From positions 1 to 59,196 of the forward strand of contig NZ_SRHZ01000015.1 in assembly GCF_004684085.1 (NCBI RefSeq): 59,196 nucleotides of DNA, in the 5' to 3' direction. Both the position numbers and the translations under genes were made by a program. How positions within the stretch are numbered: position 1 is the first letter of the stretch; each line of letters begins with the position of its first letter. This document shows positions 43,852 through 52,336 of the stretch, in pieces. Under the pieces are notes generated by a model. The model made no database searches and had not been told where the DNA came from. It saw only the letters and a list, made by a program, of their open reading frames with translations. The DNA is from Stenotrophomonas maltophilia (GTDB lineage Bacteria > Pseudomonadota > Gammaproteobacteria > Xanthomonadales > Xanthomonadaceae).

Positions 43852-43891
43852 CGACGCAGGGTAGCGCCGTTGAAGGCTGCGTGGCGTGCTG

Positions 43892-44719
43892 TCAGCCCTG
43901 CAGCAGTTTCAGCACCGAGGTGGTCGGCTTGGCCAGGTTCAACGTGTAGAAGTGCAGGCCGGGCGCGCCGCCTTCGATCAGGCGCTGGCACAGCCTGGCC
44001 ACTACTTCAGCGCCGAAGGCGCGCACCGATTCGGTGTCATCACCGTAGGCCTGCATCTTGCGGCCGATCCAGCGCGGAATTTCCGCACCGCACTGCTCGG
44101 AGAAGCGACGCAGCTGGCTGAAGTTGGCGATGGGCATGATGCCGGGAGTGATCGGCACCTGCACGCCGAGCCGCCGCACTTCGTCGACGAAGTGGAAGTA
44201 GGCATCGGGGTTGAAGAAGTACTGGGTGATCGCGGCGTCGGCGCCGGCATCGATCTTGGCCTTGAAGTGCTTCAGGTCGGCCAGCGCATCGGAGGCCTGC
44301 GGATGCGTTTCCGGGTAGGCGCCGACCTCGATGCGGAACGCGTCGCCATGTTCGGCGCGGATGAAGGCGATCAACTCGGCCGCATAGCGCATGTCGCCAG
44401 GGAAACCCATGCCGGAGGGCAGGTCGCCACGCAGCGCGACCAGGCGGCGGCAGCCGATGGCGCGGTAGAGCTTGAGCAGCTCGCGGATCTCCTGGCGGGT
44501 GCCGCCGACGCAGGACAGGTGGGGGGCCGCGTCGAAGCCATGGTGCTGGTTGAGATGGCGCACGGTCTCGGAGGTGTAGCTCAGGGTCGAGCCACCGGCG
44601 CCGAAGGTACATGACACGTACTCGGGGCTGTAGTCCTTCAGCTTGGCCGCGGCGCGGTCCAGCTGGCTGCGCTGCTCGTCGGTCTTGGGGGGATAGAACT
44701 CGAAGCTGATGGCAGTCAT
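43892..44719 (-). CDS. metF: 5,10-methylenetetrahydrofolate reductase
   Basis: A 275-residue FAD-dependent TIM-barrel enzyme producing 5-methyl-THF for methionine synthesis. Family motifs: FEFYPPKTDEQ at residues 6-16, VSCTFGAGGS, HLSCVGGT, LRGDLPSG, IEVGAYPETHPQA, KIDAGADAAITQYFFNPD and PITPGIMPIANF. Complete at both ends (LLQG end). ATG 44719 is chosen because the N-terminus then matches the family. Promoter elements with an internal palindrome lie upstream. It is not in an operon with ahcY, unlike in several other proteobacteria. Confidence 0.96.
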   Translation of the reverse strand: MTAISFEFYPPKTDEQRSQLDRAAAKLKDYSPEYVSCTFGAGGSTLSYTSETVRHLNQHHGFDAAPHLSCVGGTRQEIRELLKLYRAIGCRRLVALRGDLPSGMGFPGDMRYAAELIAFIRAEHGDAFRIEVGAYPETHPQASDALADLKHFKAKIDAGADAAITQYFFNPDAYFHFVDEVRRLGVQVPITPGIMPIANFSQLRRFSEQCGAEIPRWIGRKMQAYGDDTESVRAFGAEVVARLCQRLIEGGAPGLHFYTLNLAKPTTSVLKLLQG

Positions 44720-44748
44720 GGCATGGGCGGCAGCGGCGGGTACGGGTG

Positions 44749-44779
44749 AGTATATCGCTCCATCAAGATGGATGTGCAA
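44749..44779 (-). promoter_or_regulatory. metF promoter with palindromic operator candidate
   Basis: On the minus strand TTGCAC (44779-44774) and TATACT (44754-44749) are 19 bases apart. Between them lies TCCATC-AA-GATGGA (44759-44772), a perfect 6-bp inverted repeat in the spacer, as expected of a repressor site for methionine or SAH control. Confidence 0.5.
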
Positions 44780-44910
44780 ACGTCGCCGTCCGCAGCACGC
44801 AACCGTTCGCCCCGGCGACCGGCCGCTGCTCCGAAATCGCAACCGGGGGTACTGGGCCGGCAGCACGCTGTTCCCATCCCGGCACCACCCACTCGATGAA
44901 GGAGCAGACG

Positions 44911-45837
44911 ATGAAGATCTTCCTGGCACTCTGGTACGCGATGAAGGCCCAGGCCCGGCTGGCGATGATCGGCATGGCGATGGCCGTGCTCGGCTCCGGT
45001 TCCGCACATGCCGCCACTGACTCGACCGCTGGCAAAGTGCAGGTCGAGGTGGTCGGCAAGGGCCGCCCGCTGCTGATGATTCCCGGACTGAACAGCAGCG
45101 CCGAGGTCTGGCGCGAGACCTGCCTGGCGTTGAAGGACGTGCAGTGCCACCTGGTGCAGTTGCCCGGCTTTGCCGGTGCCAGCGCCGCCACGCCGCGCCC
45201 GGCGGATTTCCTGTCGACCATGCGCGACCAGCTGCTGGCCTATGTAAAGGGCCAGCAGCTGGACCATCCGGCGGTGATCGGCCACAGCCTGGGGGGCGTG
45301 CTGACCCTGCAGATGGCGCTGAAGGAGCCGGATGCGCTGGGGTTGTTGATCATCGTTGATGCGTTGCCCTTCTACGCGGGCATGCAGAACCCGCAGGCCA
45401 CCGCGCAGAGTGTGCAGCCGTTGGCCGAGCAGATGCGCACGGCCATGCTGGCCGCGGACACGGCCAGTTACCAGGCACAGGCCGAAGCCGCGCTGGGCCC
45501 CTTGACCGCCACCACTGCGCGCCTGCCTGAACTGAAGCGCTGGGGCCGCGACAGCGATCGCACCGCCACCGCCGATGCGATGTACTCCCTGCTGGTGCAC
45601 GACCTGCGCAGCGAAGTGGACGGTATACGTTCGCCCACGCTGGTGCTGGGCGCATGGGCGTCCTACAAGGCCTTCGGAGCGACCGAGGCCTCTGCCCGTT
45701 CGATCTTCCAGGCGCAGTACGCGGCGCTGCCCGGTGTGCGCATCGAACTGAGCGCGACCGGCCACCACTTCCTGATGTGGGATGATCCGCAATGGCTGCG
45801 TGGGCAGGTGCAGGCGTTCCTCGACAGCCACCGCTGA
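44911..45837 (+). CDS. Secreted alpha/beta hydrolase
   Basis: A 308-residue alpha/beta-hydrolase-fold enzyme exported by a signal peptide (charged start MKIFLALWYAMKAQAR, hydrophobic LAMIGMAMAVLGSG, cleavage near SAHA-AT at residue 35). Nucleophile elbow GHSLGG with Ser at residue 126; the oxyanion strand LLMIPGLNSS; a likely acid in SPTLVLGAW region and catalytic His in ATGHHFLMWDDP. ATG 44911 has AAGGAG seven bases upstream; ATG 44896 is in frame but without such a site. It precedes a LytS/LytTR pair on the same strand by 26 bases and may be its target or reporter enzyme. Substrate unknown. Confidence 0.88.
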   Translation: MKIFLALWYAMKAQARLAMIGMAMAVLGSGSAHAATDSTAGKVQVEVVGKGRPLLMIPGLNSSAEVWRETCLALKDVQCHLVQLPGFAGASAATPRPADFLSTMRDQLLAYVKGQQLDHPAVIGHSLGGVLTLQMALKEPDALGLLIIVDALPFYAGMQNPQATAQSVQPLAEQMRTAMLAADTASYQAQAEAALGPLTATTARLPELKRWGRDSDRTATADAMYSLLVHDLRSEVDGIRSPTLVLGAWASYKAFGATEASARSIFQAQYAALPGVRIELSATGHHFLMWDDPQWLRGQVQAFLDSHR

Positions 45838-45863
45838 ATCTCCCGTCCCCACCGGTCATTGCC

Positions 45864-46907
45864 ATGCCCGAATCGACGTCCACGCTGCGCTTCTGGTTGA
45901 TCAACACCCTCGGCTGGGCGCTGTTCTGCGTAACCAGCCTGGCCATGACCGGCGCGTTCGGTGGCGGCAGCAGTGGTGGCACACTGATCAGCGTCGGCCT
46001 CGGCGTGCTGCTGTATGGCATCAGCGGCGGCGTGCGTGCGCTGGCATTGCGGGGCCGCTGGTGGCGGCTGGAACTGGGCGCGCTGGTACTGCGGCTGGCA
46101 CTGGCGGTGCTGCTGGGCGCAGCACTGGCGCAACTGCTGCTGACGGCGGTGCTGCAGCCGGCGCTGGCGATGGGGTGGGTGGATTTTGGCGGCCGATCGG
46201 GTGATTTCCGCCCGGTCGCACGCCTGCTCTACTGGCTCAATACCGTGCTGATGCTGGGGCTGTGGACCGCGTTGTGGGCCGGCCTGCACGGCGTGCGCAG
46301 TGCGCGCCAGGCCGAACTGGCCCGATTGCGTGCCGAAGCCGAGCGCAGTGCACTTGAGCGTGACGCGCTGCGTGCACGGCTCAATCCGCACTTCATGTTC
46401 AACGCACTGAACAACCTGCGCGCACTGATCCTGGAAGATCCTGAGCGTGCGCGCGACATGGTCACCCGCCTGTCGCGCACGCTGCGCCAGGCGTTGGCGC
46501 ACAACCGCAGCGAGCAGGTCATGCTGGCCGAGGAACTGGCCGTAGTGGACGATTACCTGGCCATCGAAGCGATCCACTTCGAACAGCGCCTGCAGGTAAG
46601 CCAGCACATCGATGCCGATGCCATGCAGGCGCAGTTGCCGGCGATGGCGCTGCAGCTGCTGGTGGAAAATGCGATCAAGCACGGCATCGGCAGCCGCCCG
46701 GGCGGCGGTGAGGTGCAGATCCGCGCCACGCTGGACAATGCTGTGCTGCGTCTGCAGGTGGACAACCCGCTGGGTACGGGCAATGAACCCAGTCATGGCC
46801 ACGGCGTCGGCCTGGCCTATCTGCGCGCGCAGCTGGGCACGCGCGGTCGTTTCACGCTGCAACCGGTCGGCGACCGCATGCAGGCGCTGCTGGAGATTCC
46901 ACAATGA
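45864..46907 (+). CDS. LytS/AlgZ-type sensor histidine kinase
   Basis: 347 residues with four hydrophobic segments (about 10-29, 40-62, 72-100 and 122-142), then a short coiled coil and the His_kinase (PF06580) domain: RARLNPHFMFNALNNL with the phosphorylated His at 176. The ATP domain follows with LLVENAIKHGIG and GVGLAYLRAQLG. No periplasmic sensing domain; the signal is probably membrane- or envelope-related. ATGA overlap with the response regulator indicates a cognate pair. Confidence 0.92.
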   Translation: MPESTSTLRFWLINTLGWALFCVTSLAMTGAFGGGSSGGTLISVGLGVLLYGISGGVRALALRGRWWRLELGALVLRLALAVLLGAALAQLLLTAVLQPALAMGWVDFGGRSGDFRPVARLLYWLNTVLMLGLWTALWAGLHGVRSARQAELARLRAEAERSALERDALRARLNPHFMFNALNNLRALILEDPERARDMVTRLSRTLRQALAHNRSEQVMLAEELAVVDDYLAIEAIHFEQRLQVSQHIDADAMQAQLPAMALQLLVENAIKHGIGSRPGGGEVQIRATLDNAVLRLQVDNPLGTGNEPSHGHGVGLAYLRAQLGTRGRFTLQPVGDRMQALLEIPQ

Positions 46908-47635
46908 GTGCCATGCTGCGTGTGTTGATCGTTGATGATGCGCGGCTGGCGCGGCAGGAGCTGCGTACGCTGTTGTCGGCGTTGCCGTGGGTGCAGTGCG
47001 TGGGCGAGGCCGACGATGTGCCCGCCGCGCGCGAGGCCATCGCCACACTGGCGCCGGACCTGGTGCTGCTGGATGTGCAGATGCCCTCGGGCAGTGGCTT
47101 CGATGTGCTGGACGGGCTGGAGACGGTGCCGGCGGTGGTCTTCGTCACAGCCTACGACACCTACGCGGTACGCGCGTTCCAGGCCAACGCGCTGGACTAT
47201 CTGGTGAAGCCGGTCGAGGCACCGCGCTTGCTGGAAGCACTGCAGCGGGCGCGCCAGCGCGAGGTGGTAGCGGGCGAAACGCCGGAGACGCGCAGCACGC
47301 TGGGCGCGCAGGACCAAGTGTTCGTGCGCGAGGGCGAACGCTGCTGGTTCGTCGCGGTGTCCGAGATCCGCCGGTTGGTGGTGGATGGCAACTACACGCG
47401 GTTGTGGTTCCGCGACCAGAATGCGCTGCTGACCCGCAGCCTGAGTGCGCTGGAAGCACGCCTGCCGCCGGAGCTGTTCTTCCGCGCCAACCGCAACACG
47501 CTGGTCAACCTGCGCCGTATTCGTGGCGTGACGCCCAGCGTCGCTGATGGCTACGACCTGTCGCTCGATGATGGCAGCGAGGTGGAGGTGTCGCGGCGGC
47601 AGGCGCGTGAACTGCGCGAGCGGATGGCGTTGTAG
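46904..47635 (+). CDS. LytTR-family response regulator
   Basis: 243 residues. Receiver domain 1-120 with acidic pocket DD (11-12), phospho-acceptor Asp57 in LLDVQMP, and Lys102 in YLVKPVEA. The C-terminal LytTR DNA-binding domain (about 140-240) shows FVREGERCWFVAVSEIRRL, GNYTRLWF, RANRNTLVNLRRI and the final SDDGSEVEVSRRQ-like segment. Cognate to the kinase upstream. Its stop is seven bases from the convergent amidohydrolase stop, within a small TGTAGC/GCTACA hairpin that can end both transcripts only weakly. Confidence 0.93.
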   Translation: MSAMLRVLIVDDARLARQELRTLLSALPWVQCVGEADDVPAAREAIATLAPDLVLLDVQMPSGSGFDVLDGLETVPAVVFVTAYDTYAVRAFQANALDYLVKPVEAPRLLEALQRARQREVVAGETPETRSTLGAQDQVFVREGERCWFVAVSEIRRLVVDGNYTRLWFRDQNALLTRSLSALEARLPPELFFRANRNTLVNLRRIRGVTPSVADGYDLSLDDGSEVEVSRRQARELRERMAL

Positions 47636-47641
47636 CCGCCG

Positions 47642-49123
47642 CTACAGCTCGGCACTGACCGGGCTGGTGATGAAGCCCGACAGCAGGCGTGCCATCACCG
47701 CCGGCGAGCGTGCCTGCGCACGGGCAAAGGCGAGCAGTGCATCCAGCCGCGGGCGGTCGTAGAGATGACCCGCCAGCAGCACCGCATGCACGCGGCGGGT
47801 ATTGGCGGTGTCGTGGAGCGGGTTGCCATCAAGCAGCACCAGGTCTGCGGCTTTGCCGACCTCGACGCTGCCATGCGATGCCTGCAGCTGCAGATGACGC
47901 GCGGCCTGCAGCGTTGCCGCGCGCAGCACGTCCGCCTGGCTCAGACCTGCCTGTCGCAGCCACTGCAGTTCATCGTGATAGCGGAAGCCGCCCAGCGCGG
48001 TATCGGTTCCCACCAGCACGGTGACACCTGCACGATGTGCGGCACCGGTGAGCGCCAGCCCATGATCGAAGTACACCTTCAGCGCATCTTCGCCGCGCTG
48101 GCCAGGGTAGCGATCGGCGGTGGCCGTCAGATCATCGCGCCATGCCCAGCGCGAAAGCGGATCCAGATAGGCCAAGCGCGGATCATCGACGAACGCCGGA
48201 TCGCGTGCTCGTGCATCCTCTTCGCGGGTGACATGGGTCGGCACGAACGCGGCACCGCTTGCCTGCATCAAGCCGAATGCGTGGTTGCACACCGAAGGCT
48301 GGTAGCCACCGACCATGCGCTCGGCCAGTGCGGTCGGGTCTTCGCCATCCAGCATGCCGCCACGCCATGCGGCGGCGTTGTCGAAGCAATGGCGCATGAA
48401 CAGGTGCGCATGTTCGAAGCTGCGTTGACCCGCCTGCAGGGCGTCTTCCAGCGGCACCGCCCTGGGCAGATGGCCGACCAGCGGACGACGCAGCTGCCGC
48501 GCCTCGATGGCCAGCCGCTGGTAGGTATCCGCGCGCAGACGGTTGTAGACCTTCAAGGTATCGACACCGCGCGCGCTGTACACGCGTGCACGCTGTGCCG
48601 CGGTGTCCGGCGCCAACGCTGGATCTTCGAAATAGAAGCTGGCGATCTGCACGAAGCGCGGTGCGACCTGCTGGCCGGCAACGGCCTGTGCGGTCCAGCG
48701 GCGCTTGTCGGCCACGCAGGCGATCAGCGGATCGGTGGCCTGCGGGCAGTCCATCATGTCGCGGGTACCGGTGATGCCGTTGGCCAGCATCAGGGGGAAC
48801 TGCAGCTGCGGCGACAACTGCAATGCATGGGTGTGCATGTCCCAGAGGCCGGGCAGCAGCCAACGGCCGCCGGCATCGAGCACCGGCAATGTGGTGTCCC
48901 GTGGCGTTTCGCCAATGGCGGTGATCGTGCCGTTGCGCACTGTCACTGTCGTGGGTTCGCTGACCTGGCCGCGCGCGACGTCCACCACCCGCGCGTTGAC
49001 GATCACGCGGCTGTTGCCTGGCTCGGGCAACGGTGGTGCCGACAGCGGCCAGAGCAGGGCGGCGGTGAACAGCACTGCGGGCACCAACACGAGGGCAGCC
49101 AGTACTTTCAGTAGACGCTTCAT
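47642..49123 (-). CDS. Secreted amidohydrolase (imidazolonepropionase/prolidase-like)
   Basis: 493 residues. N-terminal hydrophobic segment at 5-27, an export signal or anchor. It is a metal-dependent amidohydrolase of the superfamily that includes Xaa-Pro and organophosphate-cleaving enzymes: VVDVARGQV and GRWLLPGLWDMHTHAL near residue 86-100 (metal His97 and His99), LKVYNRL, RPLVGHLPR, FEHAHLFM, and VTVLVGTDTALGGF with the Asp. The closing GSVEVGKAADLVLLDGNPL is typical. The likely substrate is a peptide or N-acyl amino acid; not determinable. Start ATG 49123 overlaps the kinase stop (ATGA), which makes it the last gene of a four-gene operon. Confidence 0.9.
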   Translation of the reverse strand: MKRLLKVLAALVLVPAVLFTAALLWPLSAPPLPEPGNSRVIVNARVVDVARGQVSEPTTVTVRNGTITAIGETPRDTTLPVLDAGGRWLLPGLWDMHTHALQLSPQLQFPLMLANGITGTRDMMDCPQATDPLIACVADKRRWTAQAVAGQQVAPRFVQIASFYFEDPALAPDTAAQRARVYSARGVDTLKVYNRLRADTYQRLAIEARQLRRPLVGHLPRAVPLEDALQAGQRSFEHAHLFMRHCFDNAAAWRGGMLDGEDPTALAERMVGGYQPSVCNHAFGLMQASGAAFVPTHVTREEDARARDPAFVDDPRLAYLDPLSRWAWRDDLTATADRYPGQRGEDALKVYFDHGLALTGAAHRAGVTVLVGTDTALGGFRYHDELQWLRQAGLSQADVLRAATLQAARHLQLQASHGSVEVGKAADLVLLDGNPLHDTANTRRVHAVLLAGHLYDRPRLDALLAFARAQARSPAVMARLLSGFITSPVSAEL

Positions 49124-50412
49124 GGGCCGCACTGCTGGCTGCGAAGCTGCGCATGAACGCCACCGTCATTGGCCTGTATGTCCAGATGCAAGCCGTGGTG
49201 GTCGCAAAGCCGGCGCATGATTTCCAGCCCCAATCCGCTGCCGCTGCTGTCTGCGCGCTTCTGGAAGGGGCGGGGCGTGGGCCAGCTGCCCAGCGAAGGT
49301 GTGGCGGAAGCGGTGTTGTGGACCTGCAGAACGCCTGCTTCGAACGTGATCAGCACCGTGCCCTGCGGGGTGTGCGCGAAGGCGTTGCCGATCAGGTTGG
49401 CCAGCACCACCTGCAGCGCAGCTTCTGGCGCGTGCAGTGCTGCGTCGTGGGGCACCGAGAGTTGCACGTCCACCGGCCGCGAGGCCAGCAGTGGGGACTG
49501 TTCAACGATCACCCGCTCAAGCAGCGGGACGAGCCTGACCGGCCCGCAACGTGTGCCTGCAGGTTCTTCGCGAGCCAGCGCCAGCAATGCGGTCATGGCT
49601 TGCTGCAGCTGCAGCGCCGACAGGCGGATGTGCTGCAGATGCTGTTGCCCGCGTGCGGACTGCCCAGCCTCGCCGAGCAACTGGCTGGCCGCGCTGGAGA
49701 TGACGCTCAACGGTGTACGCAGTTCGTGGCTGGCATCACGGGTGAAGGCATGCTCCCGTTCGATGAACGCGGCGACCCGCTCCGACAAGCCATCCAGCGC
49801 GCGCGCAAGTACCCCGATTTCGTCATTGCCGAAACGGTCTGCCAGGTGTGTGCGCTGTCCAGACGGTGGTTGCAGTGATTCAACCTCATGGACCAGCGCA
49901 TACAGGGGGCGTGTGGCGCGGCGTGCCAGCCACAGGCCGAGCAGGATCGCGACCAGGATCATGGCCAGCGCCGTACCGCCCAGCAGAAGCACCACTCTAT
50001 CGCGGATCGGACGCACCACCAGCTGTTCGCTGACTTCGTACACCAGCCATGCCGGAGGCGCGGACGGGGAAGCCTGCAAGCGCTTGACGTGGTAGTGGCG
50101 GCCCTGCTCGCCGCCGAACTCCGAGCGCCAGGGCTCCTCGGCGAAATCTGCCCGCAGGTCGGCGGGAAATGTGGCAGGTGAGTCATGCAGCTGGACTGCT
50201 GCATCGGCGGGCAGGCGCCAGCGCCCCGTGCGGGCCTGGTAGGCACGCTGCGCCGCCGCTTCGCGGTCCAGCTGGGCGTTGAAGATGCTGTCCTCCACTG
50301 CATACATGAAGACCAGCGAATACACTCCGAAGACCGAGGCAACCAGCAGTGCGAAAACGGTGAACGCCACCACCAGACGCCGGCGTAGACGATGGACCGG
50401 GCGTGGCCTCAT
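49120..50412 (-). CDS. Sensor histidine kinase (HisKA/HATPase_c)
   Basis: 430 residues. Membrane helices at about 14-36 and 138-162 enclose a periplasmic sensor of about 100 residues, then a HAMP-like linker, the HisKA domain with FTRDASHELRTPL (phosphorylated His229) and HATPase_c with NLIGNAFAHTPQG (N box) and a G box SSGSGLGLEIMRRL. The periplasmic domain matches nothing I recognise. ATGA overlap with the response regulator upstream and the amidohydrolase downstream. Confidence 0.92.
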   Translation of the reverse strand: MRPRPVHRLRRRLVVAFTVFALLVASVFGVYSLVFMYAVEDSIFNAQLDREAAAQRAYQARTGRWRLPADAAVQLHDSPATFPADLRADFAEEPWRSEFGGEQGRHYHVKRLQASPSAPPAWLVYEVSEQLVVRPIRDRVVLLLGGTALAMILVAILLGLWLARRATRPLYALVHEVESLQPPSGQRTHLADRFGNDEIGVLARALDGLSERVAAFIEREHAFTRDASHELRTPLSVISSAASQLLGEAGQSARGQQHLQHIRLSALQLQQAMTALLALAREEPAGTRCGPVRLVPLLERVIVEQSPLLASRPVDVQLSVPHDAALHAPEAALQVVLANLIGNAFAHTPQGTVLITFEAGVLQVHNTASATPSLGSWPTPRPFQKRADSSGSGLGLEIMRRLCDHHGLHLDIQANDGGVHAQLRSQQCGP

Positions 50413-51098
50413 GGCGATGCTTCCAGACGGAAGCCGACACCATGTACGGTGCGCAGCATCTCGCTGTCGAACGGCCTGTCCAGGACCTGCCGCAACAGGT
50501 ACAGATGCGAGCGTAGCGGGTCCGACGGTGGCGCTTCATCACCCCACAAGCGCTGCACCAGTTCACTGCGGGTCACCGTGCATGGCCACGCTTCGGCCAG
50601 TTCGAGCAGGATGCGCTGGGCCAGCTGTGGCATCTCCAGCGCAACGCCATCACGCCACGCCTGACCCGTGCGGCGATCGATGCACAGTGGGCCGATCTGC
50701 AACCGGTGGGGCTGGTTGAGACGATGGCGGCGCGCCAGCGCCAGACAGCGTGCCAGCAGTTCGGCATCGTCGAACGGCTTGACCAGGTAATCATCGGCGC
50801 CGGCGGCGAAGCCCTGCAGTTTGTCGACCAGTGCGTCGCGTGCGGTCAGCATCAACACAGGCACGTGGCGGTCGCAGCCATCGCGCAGGCGACGGCACAC
50901 CGTGGTCCCATCGATTCCCGGAAGGCCCAGGTCGAGCAGAACGACGTCCGGCGGATTGGCCAGGACCATCCGCAGGCCGAGCTCGCCGTCGGCGGCGAAA
51001 TCCACCTGGTGGCCCTGCGCCTGCAGCATGTCGACGATGGCCGAGGCCAAGGGCAGGTTGTCTTCGATCAACAGCAGGCGCAGGCGTTCGGCGTCCAT
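50409..51098 (-). CDS. OmpR-family response regulator
   Basis: 229 residues. Receiver domain with acidic EDN at 12-14, phospho-acceptor Asp56 in LLDLGLPG and Lys in YLVKPFDD; C-terminal winged helix (MPQLAQRILLELAEAWPCTVTRSELVQRLWG, then LRSHLYLLRQVLDRPF and TVHGVGFRL). Start ATG 51098; an in-frame TTG at 51104 overlapping the upstream TGA is possible. Cognate to the kinase encoded next, with which it overlaps by ATGA. Confidence 0.93.
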   Translation of the reverse strand: MDAERLRLLLIEDNLPLASAIVDMLQAQGHQVDFAADGELGLRMVLANPPDVVLLDLGLPGIDGTTVCRRLRDGCDRHVPVLMLTARDALVDKLQGFAAGADDYLVKPFDDAELLARCLALARRHRLNQPHRLQIGPLCIDRRTGQAWRDGVALEMPQLAQRILLELAEAWPCTVTRSELVQRLWGDEAPPSDPLRSHLYLLRQVLDRPFDSEMLRTVHGVGFRLEASP

Positions 51099-51100
51099 GG

Positions 51101-52231
51101 TCAAGGCTGCATGCGGGCAAGAAGTGCCTTAGCTTCTTCCAGTGCAGGCTGCTTTTCCAGCACGGCCTGCAGTTGGGTGCGGGCGCGCGTGGCATCGCCC
51201 AGCCGCCAGTGCGCTTCGGCCATCGCCACGTCCAGCCGCGGTTCGTCCATGTGTGGACGGGCCAGCTGCATGATTGCCAGCGCATCGGCGATCGCTACAG
51301 GCGTCTGCGCAGCCTGCAGCTGGTAGAAGCCAAGGATGCCGATCAGTTCGACGTGGTAATCGGCAGGGCGCCGCGCCAGCTGCTGGACGGCCTGCGTGTC
51401 GCGTAGTTGCAGGTGCCGCTCCACCAGCGCCATGCTGCGCTCGTCGCGCCAGGGTTCACGGGCCACCGGTACCTGCCCGCTGGCACGCACGAATGCCTCG
51501 GCCAGCGCAGGGGTTGAATACGGGTTCTGCCCGGTCACGAGGCGTCCATCCATCACCACCTTGGGCATCATCAGGGGCGCTTCCTGCCAGCGGGCCCCGA
51601 GTTCGCGCATGCGCGGCTCCAGCTGGAAGGCAAATTCCTTCGCCCAGCGCTTGCCGAACAGCAGCTCCTCCTCCTCGCTGAAACCGGTCATGGAGCGGCC
51701 TTCCACCAGCGCGCGGCCATTGCCGAGGCGGACGCCTGCCAGCGCCGCCGGGCCATGACAGACCGCTGCGACGATGCCGCCTTGTTCCCATATGGCGGCA
51801 ATCGTGCGTTGCAGCGCGCTGTCAGCCGGCAGATCGAACATGGCGCCCTTGCCGCCGATCACCAGCACGCCGCGATAGTCGCCTGCCCGCAGTTGCGCCG
51901 TTGGCAGGGTACCGGCCAGCGCGCGGACGGCCAGGGGATCCGCCAGAGCCGCAGCGTTGAAGGATTCCGTGGCGTTGTACTTGTCGGCCTCCACGGCGCC
52001 GCCGCGTGGGCTGGCCACATCGATCTCGAAACCGTTGCGGCGAAGTATCAGCCAGGCCTGGGCGAACTCGTCCATCTCGAAGCCCGGTCGGGTGCGGCCC
52101 TGGTCGCGGCCTTCGCTGCTGACCACCAGCAGCACGCGCGGGGGCTGTGCGGGAGCGGCGGTCGAGGCGACCACGGGGCCGTGGAGGATGGCCATCGCGC
52201 AGGCCAGCAGCAGGGAAGAGAAGCGGTTCAT
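51101..52231 (-). CDS. Secreted DJ-1/PfpI family protein with C-terminal helical extension
   Basis: 376 residues. Signal peptide residues 1-25 (SSLLLACAMAILHGPVVAS). The DJ-1/PfpI domain follows (about 30-240): VLLVVSSEGRDQ, acidic residue in FEMDEFAQAW (51-60), VLVIGGKGAMFDLP, and the nucleophile elbow AAVCHGPAAL with Cys158-His159, as in Hsp31-like glyoxalases and deglycases. The remaining 130 residues are helical with TPR-like periodicity (WRLGDATRARTQLQAVLEKQPALEEAKALLA). The ATG has GGAG eight bases upstream. It is first in an operon with a two-component system and an amidohydrolase, an unusual combination. Confidence 0.9.
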   Translation of the reverse strand: MNRFSSLLLACAMAILHGPVVASTAAPAQPPRVLLVVSSEGRDQGRTRPGFEMDEFAQAWLILRRNGFEIDVASPRGGAVEADKYNATESFNAAALADPLAVRALAGTLPTAQLRAGDYRGVLVIGGKGAMFDLPADSALQRTIAAIWEQGGIVAAVCHGPAALAGVRLGNGRALVEGRSMTGFSEEEELLFGKRWAKEFAFQLEPRMRELGARWQEAPLMMPKVVMDGRLVTGQNPYSTPALAEAFVRASGQVPVAREPWRDERSMALVERHLQLRDTQAVQQLARRPADYHVELIGILGFYQLQAAQTPVAIADALAIMQLARPHMDEPRLDVAMAEAHWRLGDATRARTQLQAVLEKQPALEEAKALLARMQP

Positions 52232-52336
52232 GCAGAACTCTCCGGGAGATGTGCGTGCACTGTGGCCGGTAAATGTGAAGCAGACTTCAAGCGCATCGAC
52301 CGTTACCCTGAGGGCCTGTTCCCGTTCGTGCATGCC

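Noticed and set aside
47628..47650. TGTAGC/GCTACA as a bidirectional terminator between convergent genes
   Set aside because: Only six base pairs with no T-tract on either side; read as stop codon placement.
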